NCBI GenBank assembly: GCA_029582165.1
Contig: CM055876.1
Span: 17,824,501-17,888,500, forward strand
From: Portulaca oleracea
Taxonomy: Eukaryota; Streptophyta; Magnoliopsida; Caryophyllales; Portulacaceae
Direction: 5' to 3'
DNA length: 64,000 bases
Part shown: piece after piece, positions 21,954 to 32,746 of the stretch
Position numbering within the stretch: position 1 is the first letter of the stretch
How the letters are laid out: each line of letters begins with the position of its first letter
The notes under the pieces: model-generated
The model's database searches: none
What the model was told of the DNA's origin: nothing
Seen by the model: only the letters and a program-made list of their open reading frames with translations
Made by a program: the position numbers and the translations under genes

Positions 21954-24900
21954 TATAACGCCCCGGAAATCCAATTATAGAAAAGTCAAAGTCAAACTAA
22001 CGTTAACAGACAAAACTTAGCGGAAGACTTTCAAATTCAGTTTGGCGTCACTGCCGTATCCCCGAAGGAACACAAGGCGAGAAAGGAAAACATAACTTTC
22101 TGCTAACGGTAACTACTAACAACTCAAAACCAACTTTAAGACATCATAACGAAAACAATATAAAAGATTCAAGGACTTCTAGACTCGTCGTCCTCACTTC
22201 TAATTCCCGTCCCCAGCATTTAGATCTTCACCTGAAAACAAAACATTTCAAAAATGAGTGGGAAATCTCAATAATGTCTACCCATAACGTTTAAAACAGT
22301 TTAACTTCATTTCAATTCATTTTGGGGAGAGGGATCAAATCAAACGTTTTGCGAACCTTTAAACCCATACTGTTTCCTCAACCCATCCAATCCATATTTT
22401 AATTTGCGGGTGGGATACCAAATCCCTTAAAGTAACATCGCCTACCAAAGGCATCAAGAACATCGCCTACCAAAGGCATATATAACATCGCCTACCAAAG
22501 TCATAAAACATCGCCTACCAAAGGCATCAAGAACATCGCCTACCAAAGGCATCAATAATATCGCCTACCAAAGGCATCAAATACTATCCTATATCAGGGA
22601 AGGAAGCCCTGATCTCCTGGTCCATAACCCTGCAGGTTGTTACACCTGCACAACAGGTTATCCCCCGAAACCCGCTTAACGTTTCCACTTGAATTATTAG
22701 TATATTATTCAAACTCAGCTCACAACTCTCAAGTCAAACCATCCCAAGTTATCAAAACCATTAACAAAACATCGAATAAAAGACCATCCAATTTCTCAAC
22801 TCAAGTAAACCAAAATCACAATCGAATCAAAAAGATTATCAAAACAGATGGTCGTATTTCCACAAAAGTCCCCTTTCGGGATGCAATTCTCAAAATAGAT
22901 TATAAAACATCAAAACACATTTAAAGAGCATCCCGATGGGGATTAGAGCATAGACAATTACCTGATATACTTCACAGCACAGCAAGAGAAGAACACACTT
23001 GAGCTCACTAACGTCTCGCACTAACTCGGGCCTAGAATAAAAGTAATTATCTAATCAAAACGCGTTCTAACGAGGTTAGTATTAACTATCAACTACCTAA
23101 CCCATCCCCTAGGAACACTTAGGTTCCTATCATTTATAAAATTACACTTAACATCTCTAAGATAACACATAACAGGATCACACATTAATTTCACTCAACA
23201 ATTCTTTATAAATAAAAGCAAACAGATGACAAATTATAACATTCACATAAAACGGGTCACAACTCGACTTCCCGACATCCTATGGGTCTGGTTCTGGACT
23301 TTTCGGAAACCTCAGGATGTCTACTAAAACTTCTATGTTGATGACTAAGCCCAAATCAGTCCCAAAGGACTCTAAAAATACCCGTCTTTCCCATTGGTCC
23401 AGTTCTGACAGGTTCTGGTAAAACGGTTATAACTCGGGCTATACAAAACAAACGTTCGATCCGTAAAATTCCTATGGTTCCTAACATCTAAGGGAACCTC
23501 CAGTTAAAAGGGTTCTGTCAAAAAGTAACTATACTAACCGTGGCAACCCGATCTTTAGACACTAACAAAACTGTCCCGCTACCGGTTCTTAATAATTTAG
23601 TTATTTCGGTTCTAACTTTTACTAATCGGTCTTGGGGTTCTAATTTGGGCTTAAAACAGTAACTAGAGTCCAAGGTAGTTAGTCTAATCTAACTAAAATC
23701 CAACATCACACTTTTTAACCTTAAACCAAATTTATAAAACATGGAAATCCACTTTACTATTGTCACTAACCCTAAAGTCATGCATGAAATAATTATAACA
23801 TTACCTTAACAAGAATTCTACATTATTCTAATTCAAAGTTCCAAGAATTAACAAGGATGATTATAACATGTGGGTTTCTTTAATCAAGATTCGGAAAAAG
23901 ACTTAAAGAATATGCAAATAAACTATAAAGTACATATAAACATTTAAACTACTAATCAAGAACTCAACAACTAATTTCTTTAAACAAGATTTAATCAAGA
24001 ATCAAGAATTAATAGACAGTAAACTCAACCTAACTTATTTAGTCAAGATTAAACATGAATTAAACAAGAATGAACCCTAAGAAAGAAATAAAAGAACATA
24101 TAATATTTAACTTAATGAAACAAGAGACCTAATTAATTTTCAAGAATCAAGATTTAACAAGAAACGTGAATTACTAACAAAAATTGAACTTTTAATAGTT
24201 AAACAAATCTAATTCACTTAACAACTTAATCATGGATAACTTTTAAAAGAGATCAATATGTAAATTTCTTAACTACTATTCAAGAATTGAATCTAATTTA
24301 AACAACCTAATTTGTAAAAACAAGAATTTAACCTAGATAAATAAGTTTCCAAATTCATGCATATAATAATAATATGGTGGTCTACAAAGATTCGTATAAA
24401 GAATATAAAGAAAATAAAGAATATTAAAGAACAACTTTTTAAACCTAATAACCAACTATTACAACCTAAACTAATTACACTTCCAACATAAAATTACACA
24501 TAACAAATAAACAAATTATACATAATAAATAATTTACACATAATTACAACCAAGAATTATTTACAAATAATTTTCCTAATTACAAATCTAACAATACAAT
24601 AATTATAAAAACAGAATATTAATTTTTGAAAATAAAAACAGGAAAGAAAAAGGAAAAAGAAAAGGAAAATAAAGAAATAAAAACAGATTATCGTTAGGGT
24701 TAGGGTTAGGGTTTACGCAAGGTTGCAGGGCGCGGGTTTCCGGCGGGTCTGGGCGGCGGTCGGCAGGGGTGTTGGCGTCGGGCGGTCAGGGGCGGCGTCA
24801 AGGCGTCGTCGGGAGTCGTCGGAGGGGTCGGTCGACGGCAGCAACGACGGCAGTAGCAGCGTCAGTTTCGAGGGCTTTTCCTTCGACTGGGACGGCTCCG

Positions 24901-25847
24901 GCGACGTCGGGGCGGCAGGGCGAGGGTCGCCTGGTGGTCAGGCAGTGACGGCGACACCAAAGGTCGCGGCGGCCGGCGATGATGGTGGCGGAACAAGCGG
25001 AGTTAGCGCAAGGAGAGAAAAGAGAGAAAAAGAGAAAGAAAAGGGAAGGCGCGGTGGTTACCGGCGATGCGTGAGTGGTGCTCGGTGTTCGTGGGTGGCG
25101 GAGGTGACGACTGGTGGCGACGATGCTGGGGCGGCGGTGGTCGTCCGGTGATGATGGCGCGCGGTGGCGGGCGAGGCGGGGATCGAGAGGAAGGAAAGAG
25201 GAAGGAGAAAGAGAAAGGAAGAGAGGAGGGTTTCGCGGTGGCTTCGGTGCTCAGTGAGGAGGCGGAGGCTGGCGGCGTCTGGTGGTGGTGGTGGCGTCGG
25301 CTGCTGGGCGAGAGAGGGAGAGAGAGAGGAGAGGTTGAGAGCTAGGGTTTGAGGTTTGATAGAGATTAGGGTTTGAGAGGAGGGTTTAGGGGTTTTATAT
25401 TAAACACATTTAGGCCCAAATTAACCCAATCTAATCCAAACCCAACCCATTTAAAACAATTAAAACTGATTTTTCTATAACCCAATAATTCTAATAATAG
25501 TAATAATAATATTAATTTTAATAATCATATAATCACATAACAAATAATATTCATGTAATTAATCACATAATAATATTAACCCGCATAAATTACCATTCTA
25601 CCCTTGTTAGTCCCTCAACGGTCCTACGAGCTCAAACGTTAGCATAAATAAACACCAACGAATAATAATAAATCACGAAGTCAAACCCATTTTTATTAAC
25701 GACGTCACAGTCAACATCTTTGGATTTTTCGGGGTTTTACATCATTACCTTCTTAAAAGAAGTTTCGTCCTCGAAACTTAAACTTAACCCTAACGGTCCG
25801 GTAAGGAAACTAACGGTTCCATTCTACCTAAAACTCGAGGTTTTACA
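21954..25847 (-). repeat. 5' LTR of the Tekay-like element (3.9 kb)
   Basis: It runs from TATAACGCCCCGG (TG changed to TA at the inner end) to CTCGAGGTTTTACA. It is colinear with the 3' LTR, with only scattered differences outside the GC-rich stretch. The TATA box on the minus strand is at about 25393-25401, followed by AAACCCTAA motifs. This LTR would drive transcription of the element. The outer end uses the distal of the two possible LTR termini. Confidence 0.88.
22434..22580. repeat. Minisatellite in 5' LTR, about 6 units
   Basis: Same unit as in the 3' LTR, with one unit fewer. One unit carries a G-to-T change in the hairpin stem (caaagtcat). Confidence 0.95.
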
Positions 25848-26326
25848 CCAAGCATCCAAAGGCATCTATAAAAAGGACGATAGAAGAATTGAGAAGACAC
25901 GCGATTCCACGGAAGTAATCGCGGAGTAAGGACCTTGGTGAGCACTCGTTGTGTCCACATGTGGTGGAGATATGGTGTGTAGCAGAGCCTTGACGGACTA
26001 AGGTTGTGCGTGTTTGTGCTTCAATGTAATCTATCGTGTTTCAAATCGCCGCTAGGGTTTTTCCTACGACGATCCTTATCTGTAGCTGACTCAAGAACAT
26101 TCAGTCTTGGTTAGTAATCCTATCAGTAACTGCCTTCGGGCTGTTACATCTTGTTTTGTTTTGTAAGTGTAACTTGTTCTTTGATTGTTATAAATCTAAT
26201 GAGGTATTTCAGTTACACTGTGTTTTGATCCTTGGCTTGAAACCAAAGAAGTTTGTTCTAACGTCATTACTTAGTGTGTAGATCTTAATTGTGAACTTCA
26301 CCCCCCTCTTGGGCTCCAACAGTAGA

Positions 26327-27288
26327 TTTATATATTGTTTTATGTTATAAAAATGAAGGTATGAAAATTTAAGAAGTCAAAGCATGAGAAATTGAGAATT
26401 AAGCCAAGCAAAAGACAACATTCTTGATTGTTCATTCCTTGTACAAATTTTTTGTCACAGAAAGGTACGAAAGCTCAAGAAATAAAACTAGCAAAGAATT
26501 CACATATGTGATAGCTGGATTTATTTTTTCATATGTGCTAGCTGGGTTTAATGAGCTAGATCCATATAGCTATATCATACAGTACTGTTTTACGGCAAAA
26601 AAATCACATAATAATTTACGTTTACTACTGCTCATGAAAGCTTTGTTATGCTAAAGAAAGTGACGCAAGGCCAATTTGCGATTCAAACACGATTAAAAAA
26701 ACTTCCTTCATAAGGTTTTCCAAGTAATCGAAAAAATCAAAGAGAAAATCTAGTTTTTTGTCATCATTTTAGTGCAGAAAACAATTTCAACCCATGGACA
26801 AAGGAAGTGCAACATGTTAACCTAACAAAGGCTTTGAATCCCAAAAGTCATAAAAAGCAAAACAAAAAAAAAAAAAAAAAGTGAAAAAAATGGGAAGAAG
26901 GCATGAGACACTTGTTCCGAGGTCAAAAACACCCCTAAAGATTACAAGCCTTACCCCACCAATACCATCTTTTGTTTTCTTCACATGCAAAACTTTGATT
27001 ATTATTTCTCCCATATTCATTTTCTGGCACTTTCACAGTTGCACCCTTCACAGTTAACCCCCCCCCCCCCTTCAAATTTCAAAACCAATAATGCACATAA
27101 CATTTAGATATATACAAACGCAAAGAATAGCATGCAGGATATAACATAATATACGTAGGTCCATATATAAATAGGTCCCTCATTTGTTTATAGTCGAAAT
27201 CCAAAGGATAAGACGATGAGAATAGATATAATGGATGGATATTCCTGAGTTTGAAGAGCAAAACAGACCGCCATGAGAGAATAGCTAG
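26327..27288. other. Intergenic region downstream of the cyclin gene
   Basis: No supported ORF. It contains a poly-A run at 26862-26880 and a run of 13 C at about 27059-27071. The part next to 27288 should hold the 3' UTR of the cyclin gene, but I see no decisive polyadenylation signal. Confidence 0.4.
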
Positions 27289-27500
27289 CTAATGAGGGCT
27301 GGCAACAGCTTCTACTACGAACACCCTACAGAGAGAAGGCAGCTGCAGCGGTGCCATGGGCTGCTGCTGCTCCTGCATTCTCCCCTTCTTCCTAATACTA
27401 CTACTCACTACGTCAGAAGAAGACGACGGTGACAATGATGATGACGATGAGCCAGCAGTAGTAATGACATGGCTAGCACTACTACTACTACTTACTAGCA
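27289..27500 (-). pseudogene. Out-of-frame CYCD3 C-terminus
   Basis: Directly after the stop at 27488 a frame shifted by one base encodes a Ser-rich run, then IRKKGRMQEQQQ, then LQLPSLCRVFVVEA before a stop at 27289. A basic QEQQ motif and a final LPSL.RVF.. are what CYCD3 proteins usually end with. The junction is an AGT trinucleotide run containing AGTAAGTAGT, where one extra A (or loss of two bases) would explain the shift. Either the gene is truncated by about 65 residues or the shift is a sequencing error. Confidence 0.65.
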
Positions 27501-30142
27501 GCTGTCCATGAGTCGTTGGAGCTGTCACTGCTGCTTAAATAGTACGATGCATCGATTACTCCACTTGGACTCTCTGGGTTCTCGTTATCCTCACCAATCT
27601 CATCGTTGCTATCATTAATGTTCATCATTTCATCGAAACTCCTCTTTGATGATGATCCACCCCCGTGACTTCCCTCCATCACTTTGTAGCATTCATTCAC
27701 CTTCTCCTGTTTTTTCAATTAAGCTATCGTAAATACATACATTATGACATACTGAATATCCGGCCTAAACCAAAATAGGTAGAGCAGTCTGTGATCTGTG
27801 TGTGGCAATAACTGACAAGAGGGCATGTGAAGGATAAATGGGAAGAATTAATTGCTCCATATTTTATGGCTCCGTATATAGATAGTTAACTGTTAAGGCC
27901 TTAAGGGTTGCTTTTACTACCATATTTTTCATGGCCTCGAGATTTGTCACACAACATGCGCCATTACCCCCTCTTAACTTTTACTACTCCACTCCACTAA
28001 CGTAAACAAATGTTCTCTTTCAAACCAAGTCATTTGGGTAACATAATAAATGCCATTTCACCACCTACTGCTGTTTTAGTCTTTCTATATTTGTTTTCTA
28101 CTGCAACTTCTGATTTTTTATTGCTATTTAGTGTTATCTTATGTGCAATTCATTATCACATATCTTTCTCTCTTTTTTTGGCATTCGCGTGATTAGGGAC
28201 CAATAATAAGATCAATGATGCATTTGCAAAGGTTTTAATGAATTTCATTAGAAGCTAACTCAGACTTCAGAATAGCATTGACCCATTGAGAGAAACTTTG
28301 GACTTGATGTAATTTACACAAAAATAGAGCAAGTGCCAAGCTGTATATATACCAAATATATATTATATACTGCCTCTACATACCTAGCTTTTGAATTGGC
28401 CAGACAAAAAACCAGACCCCAGAAAGACAAAGACCAAAATACCCTCGTATGTAATGTAATTAAGGCCTGAATGCCTGAAACTGCTGGGTGTTTAAGATCC
28501 TCTGTGACATTGACACATCACCCCACCTCTCTCTCATGACAAGGTCCTTTTGCTTCATAGGGCAGATCAAACACCATACTACCCATTAGCTGTTACTCCC
28601 TATAAACTTTTACAACCTGTATAATATTTTTTAAATAATAATGCATGAAACGTACCTTTTAAAAGACCTATAATTAATTACTACTACATGGGAATTTTTT
28701 ATAGCAACAAAATTATACTTTTGTACAACCGAGGTAATTTAGGGTTAAGCTGATGCTATGAGAGTCCAAATGTCCAATGCCTGTTTTGGCGGGATTACAA
28801 CTATGAATTTGAACAGATCTAGACTTTGACCAATCAATAGCAGAATTTATGAGAGTCCAAATGTACGTACACACAGTATGTCATTATGTCATTGACATGA
28901 ACCATACTTGAATGAATATATGGAGCAGAAGCTACCTAAGTCTTAATTATCCAACCATATAAACATATTTTTTTCTGGGTTTTGTTATTATTCTCTTTTA
29001 GGAAAAAAATATTGAAACAAAGCAGAAAAAATCGATAAAAATAAGGCACTAACCTTGCTGATATTGAGGACAGCCAGAAGTTGGTTCTGGTATTCAAGAG
29101 GGTTGCAATATTCAATCTGGTCAAACACATGCATCATTGTAGCAGCAGCCAATACAGATGGTACAAAACTCACCAATCTCCATTCTACATTTCATCAACC
29201 CAATAAATATTAAATAAAATATAATAAAATTGGTAAAAAAATTTAAAAACGTCCCAACAAAAAAAAGTGAAAAACCCCACTCCAAAACCCATCCCATAAA
29301 TGTTTTAATATTTTTTTAATTTTGTGTTTTTTTTAATCTGGACTTACCAGGAAGAACAGAGAGCAAGAGTCTCTCACATCGTCGGAGAAACTCCCAGTGA
29401 AGGTTGTTCTTCAATCCTAGCCGTCTGATTATATGATCGACAAATGATAATGGAGTCACAGGGTTCATCCGCCATTCAAGAGTTGAGAGCACCAACAGCT
29501 CCATTTTCTGTATGGTTTTTGCCTCGAACACATACTTTGTCCCCTCCACCTGATTCAAAACCCAAAAATTAAACACAAACTAAGTGAAACAACAGAAACC
29601 CAGAAGGTAAAAAGTGTGAAAAAAGATGGGGTTGTGAGGAATGTATGTACTTGGAGATCTAAGAGAAGAGGGACACGTGTTTCTTCAACTTTAGCAGCAA
29701 GAGAGACACAAGTAACAGCAGCAAGTTGGAACATCCAAGGCTTGTCATTCTGAAGAGGGAAGCTTGAGATAAATCTATCAAAGTAATTTACAGCAAGGAC
29801 AGATGTTAATGCGCAGAACCCATAATGTGAATTCACTTTTAACATCCATTCAACTTTCTCTCTCCTGATTGAACAGAGAGAATGGTCCAAGGTCCCTTGT
29901 TCTAAGCTCCCCTGCTTCTCTTTTGAGAACCGAGTGATGAGCTCTTCATCTTCCCATAACAAATCTTGCTCTAACAACAAAAATGGCAGCAAACATGGGT
30001 TTTTTCCCTCAATGTCTGTGTTTCTCTCAACAAGCTGTTCTTCGTTTTCATCTAGTTCTTCTTCTTCCCATTGTTCTTCGGCACAGTACAGAGCATCAAA
30101 CAGAGAAGAGGGGCTCTGTTCTTGATGCTCAGAGTTTGCCAT
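27488..30142 (-). CDS. CYCD3: D-type cyclin (CYCD3-like), four exons
   Basis: Exons by splice sites and frame: 30142-29651, 29549-29348, 29184-29054, 27706-27488 (1044 bases, 347 residues). All introns are GT-AG and phases agree. Exon 1 carries the retinoblastoma-binding LxCxE motif (LYCAE, about residues 18-22), an acidic stretch, and the cyclin box (REKVEWMLKV, NYFDRF, AAVTCVSLAAKVEE). Exon 2 has VFEAKTIQKMELLVLSTLEWRM and the start of the C-terminal cyclin fold; exon 3 completes it. Exon 4 starts EKVNECYKVM and has the Ser-rich SPSGVIDASY...SSNDSW typical of CYCD3. It would bind and activate CDKA at G1/S. The frame ends at TAASK, earlier than expected; see the next entry. Intron 3 (27707-29053) is 1.35 kb. 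Confidence 0.9.
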
Positions 30143-30227
30143 TCTTTTGTTTTTTTTTTTTTGGTGAAAATTGAAATGTGTTTTGGTTTTTGTTATATGG
30201 GCATTCTAGATCTTCATATCATAGATG

Positions 30228-30275
<48 letters not shown>

Positions 30276-30560
30276 GTCTGATGGTGGTACAATGGAAAAC
30301 CAGACCAGAGCAGAGCAGAGGAGGGTGTGTGTGTGAGAGAGAGAGAGAGAGGGAGGGCCGAGGGCAGAGGGGTTCAGCTTTGAAATTATCAAGAACAAGG
30401 AAAGAAGAAGAAGAAGGAAGAGGTTTTATCAGAGGAGAAGAGGAGAGAATGGAGTAGTCTTTTTTACATTAATTAAGTATTAAGAAGAAGAAGGAAGAGT
30501 GAGGACTGATACGGAGTGAGGACTGAGGAAGTGAGGAGATGAGATTTGGGGGGACACAGC
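30143..30560 (-). promoter_or_regulatory. 5' UTR/promoter region of the cyclin gene with GA microsatellites
   Basis: On the minus strand a (GA)n tract at about 30231-30272 and another CT/GA tract at about 30334-30352 lie 90-210 bases upstream of the ATG, a position common for GAGA-type elements in plant 5' regions. A poly-T run (plus strand) sits at 30151-30161. No TATA box could be assigned with confidence. Confidence 0.5.
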
Positions 30561-31251
30561 AAGTATTCTCTACTCTTTTTTTTAGGTATTTGGAGAAGGT
30601 TTTCTTTTCTATTTTCGTGTTTCTTGTCTTTAATGACAGCAAATTAATTCAACTTTTTTGCCCTTCTGTCACCCATTCTCCTTTTTTTTAAAAAAAACGA
30701 AAAAGAAAGGCTCTTACTCAAATTGTACCACGAAATGAAAATAAAAACAGGGATAGTCACATTAGATACATGTGATTTAGGAGGCAACACCCTTAAAAAA
30801 ATTGGGTTTCTGTAAATTTGGGTCAAACAAATTCAGATAATATTAAAATTTGGATGAAAAAATTTATGTTCGAACACAATTTTATTTTGGGTCGAATCGA
30901 GGTTAGACAATTCAAATGAAGCTAAATTTGGGTCGAAATCGGATTCAGACAATAAAAAAGTGAAACTTTATGACCGAATATTCGATCAATTCGGTCAATA
31001 TCAAAATTCGGATGAAAAATCTATGTTCAGACATGATTTTTTTCCAAATCGGAATATTCAAATATTCTGAATCAGACAAAAGTTTGTCAACTCTAGATTT
31101 AGTAACAGCAATAGTAGATGCTTGGGGTGGATTTATTATTATCTCTGTTTCAAATATTTGTTTATATTTTCCTCAAAAAAATATTTGTTTATATGATTAA
31201 GTTTTTATTGTTGATTAATTTTAGGATTTTTGGATGTTAATAATATCAACT
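30561..31251. other. Intergenic AT-rich DNA
   Basis: No gene. Sequence at 30820-31090 contains several near-copies of ttcggGTc/ttcaGACaat words (for example at 30880-30960), suggesting an old low-complexity repeat. Confidence 0.4.
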
Positions 31252-31383
31252 TTAGGCTTATTTGGAAAGAAAAGTGGAATGAGTTGGGTATGGAATTAGA
31301 ATCCTAGGGGGTTGGATATGGAATTAGAACCCTGAAATGAAAGTGTTTGGTGAGCAGTGGAATGGAATCAAAGATATAGTTAT

Positions 31384-31579
31384 AGTATTAATTATTATTA
31401 TTATTATTATTACTATTATTATTATTATTATTATCATCATCATCATCATTATTATGACAATAATAAAATTTTAATAATTAATAATTAATAATTATCAATT
31501 ATTAATTAGTTATTATTACATATTAATTAATATTATTATTACTATAAATTATAAATTATTATTTTTTATTAATTAATAA
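31384..31579. repeat. (ATT)n/AT-rich low-complexity tract, left of the nest
   Basis: ATT and ATC trinucleotide runs, then mixed TAATTA repeats up to the solo LTR. Confidence 0.9.
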
Positions 31580-32350
31580 TGTAAAACCCCGAAAATTTCA
31601 AAGATATTGACCGTGACGTCGTTAGTAAATTAGGTTTGACTTCGTTATTTATTTTATTATTCGTTTATGTTTATTTTTGCTAACACTTGAGCTCGTAGGA
31701 TCGTTGAGGGACTAACAAGGGTATATCGGTAATTTCGTGGGTTTAGTATTATTAGTATTACTCTAATTATTATTAATATTATTATGTGTATTAAAATTTG
31801 TAATTATGTGAATTTTAGTTGTTATGTGTTTATTATTATTATGATTATTATTATTACTATTTGGTATTATTATTATTATTACTACTATTATTATAATTAT
31901 TACTATTTTCAAAAAAAAAATATGATTTTCTTCTTTTGGGTTGGATTAGGAGTGGGATTAGTTTAGTTGGGCTTTTATTAGGTTAATATAAAAACCCCCC
32001 TCTCTCTCTCAAAACCCTAATCTCCTCTCAAACCAAACCCTAACCCTAGCTCTCATCTCCTCCCCACCTCTCTCTCTCCTCTCTGCCGCCAGCCGCCAAC
32101 CACCAGCCGGCAACCACTGGCAGCCACCACAACCATCTTTTCTCCCTCTCTTTTTCTCTCTTTCTCTCTCTTCCCTCTTGTCTTCGCACGCCCTTGCTCG
32201 CGCCACCGCACCACCAGGCCACCACCGCCAGACAGCCGCGCCGCCTCATACCACCGCCACCACCGTCGGAAATCCCCGGTAACCACGCCCGACCCCTCAT
32301 TATCGTTTCTTTCTCTCTCTTCCTCTTTCTCTTCTTTTTCTCTCTCTTGA

Positions 32351-32381
<31 letters not shown>

Positions 32382-32746
32382 CTGCCCAGGTGACCACCAT
32401 CGATCGCCGCGCCACCCTGCGAACGCCGCACCACCACCCGACGCAGCTATCACCGCCGGAGTCGTCGCCGTACGCCCGGACTCGCGAAGAGCAACCCTGA
32501 CGTTCTTTATTCTTTGTCGAGCAGTTCGCCACCTGACGTTTTGCCCTAGTCGAACGCCGGCCGCCACTGTCCACCCTCGACACTACAGCCTCGACCGACC
32601 ACCTACACTCGCCGGAAATCGTTGCCCTAGCACCCTCTAACGTAAAACCCTAATTTTTGTAACAAACTTTCCTTCTTGATCTGTATTTTCTGATATTATT
32701 TTTATTGTTATTATTATTATTATTATTATTATAATTATTATTATTA

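Larger units (their letters stand above)
12130..25847 (-). mobile_element. Tekay-like chromovirus (Ty3/gypsy), near full length, TSD CCAAG
   Basis: The 13.7-kb element has two long, closely similar LTRs (12130-16054 and 21954-25847), flanked by CCAAG at 12125-12129 and 25848-25852. On the minus strand the order is 5' LTR, tRNA-Met PBS, leader, gag, protease, RT, RNase H, integrase, chromodomain-like tail, PPT, 3' LTR. Very long LTRs, the initiator-Met PBS and an integrase with a C-terminal chromodomain fit the Tekay (Del) branch. Every coding domain is recognisable but the reading frame is broken at several points, so the copy is not autonomous. It sits inside the Copia-type solo LTR. Confidence 0.92.
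11805..26321 (+). repeat. Copia-type solo LTR split by the Tekay-like element, TSD GTAGA
   Basis: The left part (11805-12129) begins TGTTGAAGACAGGG and the right part (25853-26321) ends GGGCTCCAACA. The outer flanks are GTAGA on both sides (11800-11804 and 26322-26326). Removing the nested 13.7-kb element leaves a single LTR of about 0.8 kb with no internal region, which is a solo LTR left by LTR-LTR recombination. The TGTT...AACA ends are typical of Copia. The strand is a guess from the end sequence. Confidence 0.8.

Noticed and set aside
27059..27071. Poly-C run as a functional G-quadruplex
   Set aside because: A single homopolymer of about 13 C near the cyclin 3' side, with no further G-tracts; likely simple repeat or length error.
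27490..27515. A small intron (GTAAGT donor) explaining the cyclin frame change
   Set aside because: The nearest AG acceptor would give an intron of about 23 bases, too short for plant splicing.
27707..29053. A separate gene within cyclin intron 3
   Set aside because: The only ORF (28010-28192) is short, hydrophobic and AT-driven; no domain or splice support.
32046..32640. ORFs of 148-176 residues in the solo LTR
   Set aside because: Same GC-rich LTR stretch read on both strands; CT/GA microsatellites create Arg-Glu repeats. No domain.
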